Below are positions 9,801 to 16,396 of a stretch of DNA of 64,000 nt, one piece after another. The notes below the pieces were generated by a model. The model saw nothing but the letters and a program-made list of their open reading frames with translations, had not been told where the DNA came from and made no database searches. The stretch is from Paenibacillus wulumuqiensis (GTDB lineage Bacteria > Bacillota > Bacilli > Paenibacillales > Paenibacillaceae): NCBI RefSeq assembly GCF_000971965.1, contig NZ_LAQP01000013.1:62001-126000 (forward strand), given 5' to 3'. Position 1 is the stretch's first letter. The number at the start of each line of letters is the position of its first letter. Made by a program: the position numbers and the translations under genes.

Positions 9801-10573
9801 GCTATCTGATTGGCCTTTTCATTCAACTGGCGGTAGGTATAGGTGGTATCCCGGAAGCTGATGGCCAGATGATCAGGGTACTGATGTGCTGCCTGTTCAA
9901 AGGAACCGTGATAGGTCTGGGATTCCTCATAAGGAGCATCGGTATTATTCAATGCGGCATACAGTACTTCATCTTCGGCACTGAGTATATTCACTGCACC
10001 TACCGGCTGCTGTGGCTGGGCAATCAGGCCTTCAAGCAAGCGTACATAATAGGCGGAGAAGCGGGCGATCGTCGCTGGTTTGAACAGCGAATCATTATAT
10101 TCGATAACAACAGTCAGTGAGGAAGGACGTTCTTCAATCGCCCAGTTAATGAGCTGTCCCGGTTGAGCCGGAATCGTCAAGCCGAAGCTGAACACTGTCT
10201 CACTCTGTACCGGAGCGGGTGATTTCTCACCAGCAAGCTGATCATACACCTGCTCGACCATCAGCTCGAAGCCTGGCGACTCTTCAAAGGAAACCGTTAC
10301 AGGAAGAGTACCGCTGGCAGAAGCAAATAAAGCGGAAGTTTCCTGCTCTGCAGACATACGATGAATCCAGCCGAGATAGCCAGTTAGCAAAACCGCTTCT
10401 TTTTTGAGGGGATCGGTCAGCTGGTGAATGTAATCGGCAATAGGCTGGCCCAGATCAAAACGGTGGATCGCAAACGTGTCTTTCTGCCACTGTCTGGAGT
10501 TGTCCAGTGGAATCTGTAGAGCTGGCAGCTGGGTCGAGGTAGTTAGTAGATTCGCAATTTCCGGTTGGGACAT
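6869..10573 (-). CDS. Single-module NRPS-like enzyme: truncated condensation, adenylation, carrier, thioester reductase
   Basis: A 1234-aa protein. Residues 1-200 resemble the C-terminal half of a condensation domain and lack an HHxxxDG catalytic motif. Residues 215-725 are an adenylation domain with YTSGSTGKPKG (about 374), NAYGPTE (about 518) and the GDLA...GRxDxQIKIRGHRIE core. Residues 735-800 are a carrier domain with phosphopantetheine site GGDSL (Ser about 776). Residues 850-1234 are an NAD(P)H thioester reductase with GATGYLGS (about 857) and the catalytic YTNSK. The enzyme should activate one carboxylic or amino acid, load it on the carrier and release it as an aldehyde or alcohol. 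No partner module, phosphopantetheinyl transferase or transporter lies beside it. Its start has AAGGAGAG upstream. The substrate is unknown. Confidence 0.9.
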   Translation of the reverse strand: MSQPEIANLLTTSTQLPALQIPLDNSRQWQKDTFAIHRFDLGQPIADYIHQLTDPLKKEAVLLTGYLGWIHRMSAEQETSALFASASGTLPVTVSFEESPGFELMVEQVYDQLAGEKSPAPVQSETVFSFGLTIPAQPGQLINWAIEERPSSLTVVIEYNDSLFKPATIARFSAYYVRLLEGLIAQPQQPVGAVNILSAEDEVLYAALNNTDAPYEESQTYHGSFEQAAHQYPDHLAISFRDTTYTYRQLNEKANQIAHLLLNQGLQKGEFVTMFLDRSLYSVISLLGIMKAGGVYVPVDPSHPDDRNHYIIQDTRSAFVVTQHDHYNKVHELTAGIAAMRGIISIEYVNSVAAPETLYNPNVDVLPDDLAYVIYTSGSTGKPKGTLIAHRGVVNLGQILKEQFAITPEDVMAQFASYSFDGSVWDTIAPLFHGAHMYMLDADERVSIEEFATAVERTQSTIITALPTVFFNQLSAYLSEEGYCKLSSLRLLAVAGEALYGERVRAFQQNFGAPVQVVNAYGPTECTVCATMHKVSELLPEDVVNVPIGRPIHNYQIYIMNEHQQLAPVGVPGEMYISTIGIARGYLNQPEKTAAAFLPHPERENELLYRSGDLAKLLSDGTIEYVGRSDSQIKIRGHRIEIGEIEDNLNKYEGIQDAVVVAKKDSSNQNMLVAYFTTQDGTLLSPAAIKQFLADRLPSYFVPRFICQLDEMPISPTGKAERKKLIAYPNTEVQEQPAGYVAPQNETQQRIADAWAQVLNKQEIGIHDDFFSIGGDSLHVIHVLVLLKPHYPGLKIADFFEHKTIEGLAVCATQQQVEPAKAESIPTRELTDLVEYPEKVKGSALPSLRAAANVLITGATGYLGSYLLFELLQQSDAHVYALVRKSGNASSMDRLKSTMELYFGRSILNGFEERVTVVEGDLEAGRLGLSDADYRMLTENTDAIIHSAADVRHFGDAEQFKKSNILSTAELLDIAAKRPGVRFHHISTMGIPEDLSLEGKWDQVIEQGYLAEDLQATNVYTNSKLEAEKLVIAAGERGIPVNIYRAGNLSSHSISGSFQRNIDSNAMYRMIKAMLLLGKAPAVDQWMDFTPIDYAGKAVVHLALQEDTAGRIFHICNPQQLPYGELIALINEAGYIVDTVRPEEYAAWLLDPTTIKPAEAMQLAMAQLEGDGAKDSPYRLANPVTAAILEKAGIHCAAPDYQFISAMLGYAANIGYFPAPVMLETGTVQVNHVV

Positions 10574-10697
10574 GATAATCTCTCCTTGGTTTAAACAAAT
10601 CTGTGCAATGAGAAAGCACAGTTATTATGATGAAATAATAGGAATGGAATATGGACAGGGTGATACAGATATATTATTTATATAGCCATTAGGCCGT

Positions 10698-10741
10698 GAA
10701 AAGAAATGCCTTCCATCAAAATCATGGAGGGCATTCTTTTC
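10698..10741 (-). terminator. Long hairpin terminator of the membrane chemoreceptor gene
   Basis: Arms of about 18 bases (GAAAAGAAATGCCTTCCAT with ATGGAGGGCATTCTTTTC, two small imperfections) 25 bases downstream of the minus-strand chemoreceptor stop codon. The T-rich lower stem would end transcription before the NRPS-like gene. Confidence 0.7.
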
Positions 10742-10765
10742 AGGCTATGGTGGATTCAGCAATAA

Positions 10766-12523
10766 TTAATCGACTTTGCGTACGTGGAAGTGGGAAATCA
10801 GTTCCTGCAGCTGCTCTGCCATCGTGGACAGCTGGTTGGCTGCATCGGATGTGGATACGACGGTGGCTTTTTGACTTTCCACATGTTCGGATACTTTGGC
10901 ACTGTTGGCCGCTGCTGCAGCTGCTGTGGATTTCAGGTTTTCCGTTGTAGCGGTCATTTCTTCCGTACCGGCCGATATTTGCTGGGTAGCACTGGAAATG
11001 TCCTGAATCTGTTCGGTTACTTTCTTGGTAGCATCGTGGATATCGGCAAATAGTTTGCCAGTTTGGTTAGCAATAGACATGCCTTGTTCCACTTCAAGCG
11101 TACCTTTTTTCATGGACGTTACGGCATTTTGAATCTCGGTCTGAATCTCGGCGATCAGGGAGCTGATCTGGTTGGCAGATTCAGCAGACTGTTCAGCCAA
11201 TTTGCGTACTTCACCGGCAACAACGGCAAAGCCTTTACCATGTTCACCAACACGGGCAGCTTCGATCGATGCGTTCAGAGCGAGCAGGTTGGTCTGGCCG
11301 GAGATTCCGGTAATGATACCAAGGATATTGCCGATTTCCTGGGAACGGCTTTCCAGCAGCTCAACCGCTTTGGCTGTCTCGTGTACGGATTCGGAGATCA
11401 GGGTCATCTGGTTGGTGACTTCGGTAACCACTTCATTACCTTTGGCAGACTTCTGTTCCATTGCATACGCTTCATCCGATACATTGGAAGAGTTGCGAGC
11501 AATGGTATGAATAACAGTGGATACTTCAGTCATGGACTTGGCTGTATCTTCGGTAGCGGATTCCTGATATTTCATGCCGTCGGCAATTTCCTGAATATTG
11601 GAAATCAGGGTCAGGGAGCGGCTGCTGTGATCGGATGCGCTATCCATCAGCATCTTCGCGGATTCGGTAACCTGCTTGGAAGCGGATTGAACATTGACAA
11701 TTACACCGTTCATCTTGGCAACCATTTCGTTGAACTTATGATTGATAACGCCAAGATCGTCTTCGCCGGTCTTGATATGAATATCGAGATTACCCTTGCT
11801 GACCTCTTCAATACCACGAATCAGTTCGCGAATTGGAGCGAGTGTTCTGCGTACGATGAAGAATTGTACCAGGAAGATCAGGATCAGGAAGATAACCATA
11901 ATGGTAATACCACGTACTAACAGCTGATGAAGACCTTCAGGTACTGCACTTGCATCGGCATCGACGCCAAAGTAGGCAAAGATTTCACCATTGGCGTTTT
12001 TAATTGGATACAGGATAGTTGTCCAGAGACCAAAGTCATCGGAGTAGAAGCTTGTAAAGGTGGTCTGGCCGGTCGCCATCATTTCCTTGACGCCATCAAC
12101 GATAGTTTCTGGTTGCTCATACAGATCACCAATGTTCATTTTGCCTTCTTTGAGGGCTTCCATCAGCTTGGTTGGTACGGCTACGAGAGAAGTCTGGTTG
12201 CCATTGGCAAGCTCGGTGCCAAATACATAGGCTTGAGCAATATTAGGATTGTATTTATTCACGTTGTCGAGATAGGCACGAAGCTCGCTCTGTGTAGCAC
12301 CTTCGTAACTTTTTTCAGTCATGGCTTGCTGTACCTGCTGGGATGTAATTCCCTGTGCGAATGTATCGGTTACTGCCTGAATCTGCCCATGCAGCTGATC
12401 GATCAGAATCGTCTTCTGCGTAAAGTAACTGCTGACCAGCAAAATAACACCAATAAGTAAAATGTTAATTGCCGAGATTAATAAGTTTTTCGTGAAAAAG
12501 GACAATCTGCCTATTTTCTTCAA
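10766..12523 (-). CDS. Transmembrane methyl-accepting chemotaxis protein
   Basis: A 585-aa receptor. It has TM1 at about 13-33, an extracytoplasmic sensor region of about 170 residues (single-Cache-like, with YPIKNANGEIFAYFGVDAD near its end), TM2 at about 207-230, a HAMP linker, and a long signalling coiled coil. The tip reads [19 protein letters not shown]. It would sense an extracellular or membrane ligand and control CheA. The start is TTG 12523: AGGAG lies nine bases upstream and no better start exists. It is bounded downstream by a hairpin terminator, so it is probably a single-gene transcript. Confidence 0.93.
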   Translation of the reverse strand: MKKIGRLSFFTKNLLISAINILLIGVILLVSSYFTQKTILIDQLHGQIQAVTDTFAQGITSQQVQQAMTEKSYEGATQSELRAYLDNVNKYNPNIAQAYVFGTELANGNQTSLVAVPTKLMEALKEGKMNIGDLYEQPETIVDGVKEMMATGQTTFTSFYSDDFGLWTTILYPIKNANGEIFAYFGVDADASAVPEGLHQLLVRGITIMVIFLILIFLVQFFIVRRTLAPIRELIRGIEEVSKGNLDIHIKTGEDDLGVINHKFNEMVAKMNGVIVNVQSASKQVTESAKMLMDSASDHSSRSLTLISNIQEIADGMKYQESATEDTAKSMTEVSTVIHTIARNSSNVSDEAYAMEQKSAKGNEVVTEVTNQMTLISESVHETAKAVELLESRSQEIGNILGIITGISGQTNLLALNASIEAARVGEHGKGFAVVAGEVRKLAEQSAESANQISSLIAEIQTEIQNAVTSMKKGTLEVEQGMSIANQTGKLFADIHDATKKVTEQIQDISSATQQISAGTEEMTATTENLKSTAAAAAANSAKVSEHVESQKATVVSTSDAANQLSTMAEQLQELISHFHVRKVD

Positions 12524-12943
12524 TGCTCTTCACTCCTGTTTAAGGTAATAAAATCAAATATAACAAGGTCTCCTGTAAAAGAAACTCCGTAACCATGGTG
12601 TGCGACGATGCAGATCCAATACCAGCTAAGTCAGTTAGGTATTTTGAACCATTGATATTCAAACAATGATTTACCTGAATGTCTTGATTTCCAAGAATAG
12701 GACGGACATGTAGGTGACGTGCACAAGATAATATGTCGGAAATTGTTGCTAATTATGTTATAGCATATAGTAAAATTATTTTTACGGAAGTGAGTAGTTC
12801 TAATGACATGGTCTTTTTAGCCTATTAGGATATAACCGATTTACCAAAATTGCAATAGGTGCAATCAAAAAGATTAATAAAAACTGCTTCAAATTGATTT
12901 TGTAATTCTGATTTACTTGGGATAAAATGTATCGTAGAACAAA
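12524..12943. other. Intergenic region upstream of the chemoreceptor gene
   Basis: About 420 AT-rich bases between two minus-strand genes. It must contain the chemoreceptor promoter. I looked for a flagellar sigma-D promoter (TAAA, 15 bases, GCCGATAT) and did not find a good one. A weak dyad CATTG/CAATG lies near 12651-12669. No gene is visible. Confidence 0.35.
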
Positions 12944-13141
12944 TCAAGCGTGGTATTTGCCCTGGGGCTGGTCCAGCACCCATTCCAGCATCGTGGTCAT
13001 GTCATTGATTCTTGCCAGTTGTTCATTCAGAGAAGTGTAAGCCACAGCTTCCGGCGTTAAGGTGGAGAGTCGAGCTTGCAGATTTCTTTTTTGCGTGTTC
13101 AATTCGCCTAGCTTGGATTTAATCTGGTCTTCGGTTCGCAT
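12944..13141 (-). CDS. Small coiled-coil protein of unknown function
   Basis: A 65-aa, highly charged, mostly helical protein. Residues 5-58 have a heptad-like pattern (IKSKLGELNTQKRNLQARL...), so it probably forms a coiled coil. There is no signal peptide or membrane segment. The start is well supported by AAAGGAG upstream of the ATG. It lies alone, divergent from rpiA. I do not recognise the family; small proteins of this type are often annotated as hypothetical in Paenibacillus. Confidence 0.7.
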   Translation of the reverse strand: MRTEDQIKSKLGELNTQKRNLQARLSTLTPEAVAYTSLNEQLARINDMTTMLEWVLDQPQGKYHA

Positions 13142-13321
13142 ATGAGTGGCTCCTTTGAGTTGTGAATCGGCAGGATTGGACAGTGTATATTCACCAGTCC
13201 CTAGTATAGTTCAAATGATCCATGAAATCCATGGATGAGCTGACTACATTTGCAGATAAATGCATGATAATCACGAACAAGGACTATTATACAAATTTGA
13301 GTGATGGAGTGAAACGTTAAC

Positions 13322-13999
13322 ATGAATATCAAGCAGCTGGCTGCAGAAAAAGCAGTCGATTGGGTAGAAGACGGTATGATGGTTGGACTGGGTACCGGTT
13401 CAACAGCAGTGTACGCCATTCGCAAACTTGGAGAACGCGTACAGCAGGGCTTACATATCAAGGCGGTAGCCACATCGGTCGAATCGGAAAAGCTGGCAAA
13501 AGAGATGTCGATTCCCATTATTCCTTTTGCTGAAGTGGGACAGATTGATCTGACAATTGACGGCGCCGACGAAGTAGACCCGGATTTAAATCTAATCAAA
13601 GGCGGCGGTGGAGCACTGCTGCGTGAGAAGATTGTCGCTGCACGCAGCCGCCAGGTGATGATTGTGGCCGGAGATAACAAAGTGGTAAAACGTCTGGGTG
13701 CATTCCCCCTGCCGGTTGAAGTCGTTACTTTTGCCCATGAATGGACGATCGAGAAGCTGGCAAGTATGGGCTGCACACCGGTGCTGCGCAAAACGGAATC
13801 CGGAGAAGTGTTTATCACGGATAACGGCAACTACACAGTCGACTGTCATTTCAAGGAAATCCTGAACCCGGCACGTATGCATCGTCAGCTGAACGATATT
13901 CCCGGTGTTGTCGACAACGGGCTGTTCATCGGTATGGCTACGACAGCCGTTATCGCTTATAACAGCGGTACGATTGAAATTCTGCGTGCAGGCAAGTAA
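13322..13999 (+). CDS. rpiA: Ribose-5-phosphate isomerase A
   Basis: Interconverts ribose-5-phosphate and ribulose-5-phosphate in the non-oxidative pentose phosphate pathway. The 225-aa length is typical. Family marks are VGLGTGSTA near residue 20, DLTIDGADEVDP (about 78) and KGGGGALLREK with the catalytic acid/lysine region (about 93). A GGAG site precedes the ATG at 13322. A large imperfect hairpin terminator follows, so it is probably transcribed alone. Confidence 0.96.
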   Translation: MNIKQLAAEKAVDWVEDGMMVGLGTGSTAVYAIRKLGERVQQGLHIKAVATSVESEKLAKEMSIPIIPFAEVGQIDLTIDGADEVDPDLNLIKGGGGALLREKIVAARSRQVMIVAGDNKVVKRLGAFPLPVEVVTFAHEWTIEKLASMGCTPVLRKTESGEVFITDNGNYTVDCHFKEILNPARMHRQLNDIPGVVDNGLFIGMATTAVIAYNSGTIEILRAGK

Positions 14000-14098
14000 A
14001 TAAAGCAGCCGGATCTACAAATTGTATATCGGATGTATTCAGCTGATTTATAATGAAAAGTAACCTATATGGCAAAAACAATATTTCAAATTTGAAAG

Positions 14099-14148
14099 TA
14101 TCTTCCGGTACACCTGCTTTGAAGCAGGTTGTACAGGGAGATATTTTT
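14099..14148 (+). terminator. Terminator after rpiA
   Basis: Long imperfect hairpin: inner stem CCTGCTT-TG-AAGCAGG, middle GGTACA/TGTAC, outer TATCTTCC/GGGAGATA, then a five-T run. A separate 14-bp palindrome, TTTCAAATTTGAAA, lies just before it at 14084-14097. Confidence 0.75.
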
Positions 14149-14185
14149 GTATAAAGGTAAGATATCTTAAAGTGAAAATTTATAG

Positions 14186-14214
14186 TTGACAAAGATCATG
14201 TTTTACACTATCTT
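14186..14214 (+). promoter_or_regulatory. Sigma-A promoter of the azoreductase gene
   Basis: TTGACA (14186-14191), exact 17-base spacer, TATCTT (14209-14214). The -10 overlaps the MhqR-like operator, as expected for repression. A separate palindrome TAAGATATCTTA lies upstream at 14158-14169. Confidence 0.8.
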
Positions 14215-14226
14215 TAAATTAAGATT
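14209..14226. promoter_or_regulatory. MhqR-like operator
   Basis: TATCT, eight bases, AGATT. The layout copies the Bacillus subtilis MhqR box (TATCT-N8-AGATA), which controls azoR2 and other quinone-detoxification genes. It overlaps the -10 of the azoreductase promoter, and an MhqR-like MarR gene lies just downstream of azoR. Confidence 0.6.
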
Positions 14227-14270
14227 TACTAATTAATAATTTCCGGTGAAAACAAAGGAGAGAATCAAAT

Positions 14271-14897
14271 ATGTCCAAAGTATTATTTGTCAAAGCAAAC
14301 AACCGCCCTGCCGATCAGGCAGTGAGTGTTCAACTGTACGAAGCCTTCCTGAACAGCTACAAAGCAGCTCATCCTCAGGATGAAGTGGAAGAACTGGATC
14401 TGTTCGCAGAGAACCCACCTTATTATGACGCATTCGTACTGGGTGCCAACTTCAAGGCTGCCCAGGGTATGGAAGTTAGTGCTGAAGAGCAGGCTGCTGT
14501 AGACCGTATCAACCGTTACATGAACCAATTCCTGGCAGCCGAGAAAATCGTTATTGCTTTCCCGCTGTGGAACTTCACTGTTCCGGCTGTACTGCACACA
14601 TACTTTGACTACCTTTCCCAAGCGGGCAAAACATTCAAATACACTCCGGAAGGTCCTGTAGGACTGGCTGGCGGCAAAAAAGTAATGCTGCTGCACGCAA
14701 GTGGTGGCGTTTATTCGGAAGGTCCTGGCGCAGACATCGAACTGGCTGTCAGATATGTACGCACACTGCTCGGATTCTGGGGCATTACCGATGTTGAGAA
14801 GTTCATTATCGAAGGTCACAACGCATTCCCTGACCGTTCCCAGCAGATCGTTGCTGAAGGTCTGGAAAAAGCGGCTGAAACTGCAAAAGGTTTCTAA
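14271..14897 (+). CDS. azoR: FMN-dependent NADH-azoreductase / quinone reductase
   Basis: A 208-aa flavodoxin-fold enzyme. It begins MSKVLFVKANNRP, the FMN phosphate-binding first loop, and carries the family segment FPLWNFTVPAVLHTYFDYL (about 97-115) and an HASGG loop (about 142) near the flavin. Such enzymes reduce azo compounds and quinones by two electrons and protect against electrophiles. An AAGGAGAG site precedes the start. The strong promoter overlaps an MhqR-like operator, and a MarR gene lies 180 bases downstream on the same strand, so induction by quinones is likely. Confidence 0.94.
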   Translation: MSKVLFVKANNRPADQAVSVQLYEAFLNSYKAAHPQDEVEELDLFAENPPYYDAFVLGANFKAAQGMEVSAEEQAAVDRINRYMNQFLAAEKIVIAFPLWNFTVPAVLHTYFDYLSQAGKTFKYTPEGPVGLAGGKKVMLLHASGGVYSEGPGADIELAVRYVRTLLGFWGITDVEKFIIEGHNAFPDRSQQIVAEGLEKAAETAKGF

Positions 14898-14972
14898 TAT
14901 ACGATTGAATAACATTTAGGCAATAAGCAAGTGATATGTTAAAATAGGTAGCGTCTGTACAGTTGGTTCATA

Positions 14973-14995
14973 TTCTTTATTTCATTAATAAAGAA
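14973..14995. repeat. Inverted repeat upstream of the marR gene
   Basis: TTCTTTATT, five bases, AATAAAGAA, perfect. It has no T run after it, so it is more likely an operator for autoregulation than a terminator; its sequence differs from the MhqR-like box. Confidence 0.4.
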
Positions 14996-15076
14996 GAACT
15001 CTTGCAGGCGCTCTTATATACTCAAGGGGAAGGTGCAGGACAGCCTGACCGTCTTTAGCAGAGAGGAGGAAGTATA

Positions 15077-15559
15077 ATGGAAGCCGAAATGAACAGCAGC
15101 AATATGGAAAATGAAGATATGGAGGAGAAAGAAGCCCTTCATTTATTGATAGTATTATCCCGTACGTATCAATCTATTATGACTCATATTCACCGTGATA
15201 TTCAGAGCTATGGACTGAATCCTACCGAATTTGGGGTACTGGATTTCCTGTATCATAGCGAGACATCCCAGCCACTGCAAAAGATCGGGGAGAAGGTACT
15301 GATCTCCAGTGGTAATATTACGTATGTAGTGGATAAGCTGGAAAAGAAAAATATGCTGTGCCGCAGAGCCTGCGAGGAAGATCGCCGCGTTATTTTCGCG
15401 GAACTGACCCAGCAGGGCAAGGATTTCTTTGAAAGCATTTTTGCCGGACACAAAAAAGTGATTCAGAATGCCATGGCTGGATTGAACCACGAAGAGAAAC
15501 TTCAGGTGATTCCACTGCTCAAGAAATTGGGCTTTGCAGCTGCTGGTAAAACAGTCTGA
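15077..15559 (+). CDS. MarR-family transcriptional regulator (MhqR-like)
   Basis: A 160-aa winged-helix repressor. Residues 15-20 are an acidic lead-in. The core has YGLNPTEFGVLDFLYH, then QKIGEKVLISSGNITYVVDKLEKK (recognition helix) and the wing EEDRRVIFAELTQQG. These phrases closely match MhqR of Bacillus, which senses quinones and represses azoreductases and dioxygenases. The adjacent azoR with an MhqR-type box supports the same role here. The ATG is preceded by AGAGGAGG. A perfect 20-bp palindrome with a T run ends the transcript. Two cysteines in the middle (around CRRAC) could be redox-sensitive, which is inference. Confidence 0.85.
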   Translation: MEAEMNSSNMENEDMEEKEALHLLIVLSRTYQSIMTHIHRDIQSYGLNPTEFGVLDFLYHSETSQPLQKIGEKVLISSGNITYVVDKLEKKNMLCRRACEEDRRVIFAELTQQGKDFFESIFAGHKKVIQNAMAGLNHEEKLQVIPLLKKLGFAAAGKTV

Positions 15560-15591
15560 TCGGTAGAATTCTACCGATTGGGCTTTTTTAT
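15559..15591 (+). terminator. Terminator after the marR gene
   Basis: A perfect 20-bp palindrome (ATCGGTAGAATTCTACCGAT) overlapping the stop codon, followed by a T run at 15584-15589. Confidence 0.85.
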
Positions 15592-15675
15592 TGCATTGAT
15601 CGTTGTTCATTTATCCATTAGACAGGAATCGCTTGTTATCTTATTCTTCTTTAATGAAAGAAGAGGTATTCAGTA

Positions 15676-15786
15676 ATGATTGCATACTATAAGAAAGTAT
15701 GGGGATATGAACAGACCCTGTATGCGGATTCGGTACCAGTGATCAGGAAGATCGATGCTAATCCAAAATGGTGTACAGTACGCTAA
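15676..15786 (+). CDS. Candidate 36-aa peptide gene with its own terminator
   Basis: An ATG at 15676 opens a 36-codon frame encoding a basic peptide (MIAYYKKVWGYEQ..., ending ...NPKWCTVR). AAGAGG lies ten bases before the ATG and a dyad CTTCTTT-AATG-AAAGAAG precedes that site. The stop codon is immediately followed by a strong terminator (15785-15816). A short frame with a ribosome site that ends exactly at a terminator suggests a real small gene. I do not recognise the peptide; it has one cysteine, no signal peptide and no membrane segment. A non-coding RNA is the alternative. Confidence 0.4.
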   Translation: MIAYYKKVWGYEQTLYADSVPVIRKIDANPKWCTVR

Positions 15787-15816
15787 CACAGGGTCAACAT
15801 GTCCTGTGTTTTTTTT
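15785..15816 (+). terminator. Terminator of the small peptide transcript
   Basis: AACACAGG (15785-15792) pairs with CCTGTGTT (15803-15810), followed by a run of T. No larger gene lies upstream that would need it. Confidence 0.8.
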
Positions 15817-16055
15817 GCTGCGCTAAAAATTGCTCCTTAAACCCTTGAGTGACGCGTATTTTCGCCGGTTTACATAAGACAGACAGTTAGCGGTCGGGAG
15901 GGAATTGGTTGTATAGGAACTTGCTTAATTCGGCAATGTATGGGAAAATTTCACTAAAGACGGATAAATGGTGGTCAACGGAGTTGTAAGCAGTTAACTT
16001 GACGGGCTCATTTATATGGTATAAGCTCGTAATTCGCTTGGGGGGAAATGACTTC

Positions 16056-16361
16056 GTGTATATTGTGCAGTCGGTCGTCCATGTACCGGAACACAAGGCT
16101 GAAGAGCTGGTGGAGATTTATCGTAACCGCAGCAGGTCCGTGGACCGACAGCCAGGTTTCATATCGTTTCAACTTCTTCAGAGTGAGATTACACCGGGTG
16201 AACTGACCGTTCACATGACCTGGGACAGCAAGGAAAGTTATATTGCCTGGGTACAGAGCTCCGACTTCAAACGTATACATGAACTGGAAAGCAAGTATCC
16301 GGATCAGGAATTAACAGATATTAAGCCTACTGTTAGACGTTATCTGGTACGTGCGGAGTAG
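16056..16361 (+). CDS. Antibiotic-biosynthesis-monooxygenase (ABM) domain protein, HmoA/HmoB-like
   Basis: A 101-aa one-domain protein of the dimeric alpha-beta barrel fold that includes heme-degrading monooxygenases. It shows the family layout: IVQSVVHVPEHKAEELVEIY, then QPGFISFQLLQSE, then HMTWDSKESYIAWVQSSDF with the conserved Trp. I choose GTG 16056 because a run of G (GGGGGG) ten bases upstream serves as ribosome site; an ATG at 15999 lacks one. It lies 35 bases before the B12-sensor gene and probably shares its transcript. The substrate (heme or a quinone-like small molecule) cannot be read from the sequence. Confidence 0.8.
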   Translation: MYIVQSVVHVPEHKAEELVEIYRNRSRSVDRQPGFISFQLLQSEITPGELTVHMTWDSKESYIAWVQSSDFKRIHELESKYPDQELTDIKPTVRRYLVRAE

Positions 16362-16396
16362 TCCTCTTAACGGGTTGGTGCAGGAGGTGTCCGCAA

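Noticed and set aside
9197-10120. A 307-codon plus-strand frame inside the NRPS-like gene
   Set aside because: It lies fully opposite a gene with intact domain motifs, has no ribosome site and resembles no protein.
13201-13830. A 209-codon minus-strand frame across rpiA
   Set aside because: Shadow of rpiA; Ser/Thr-rich residues without motifs and no ribosome site.
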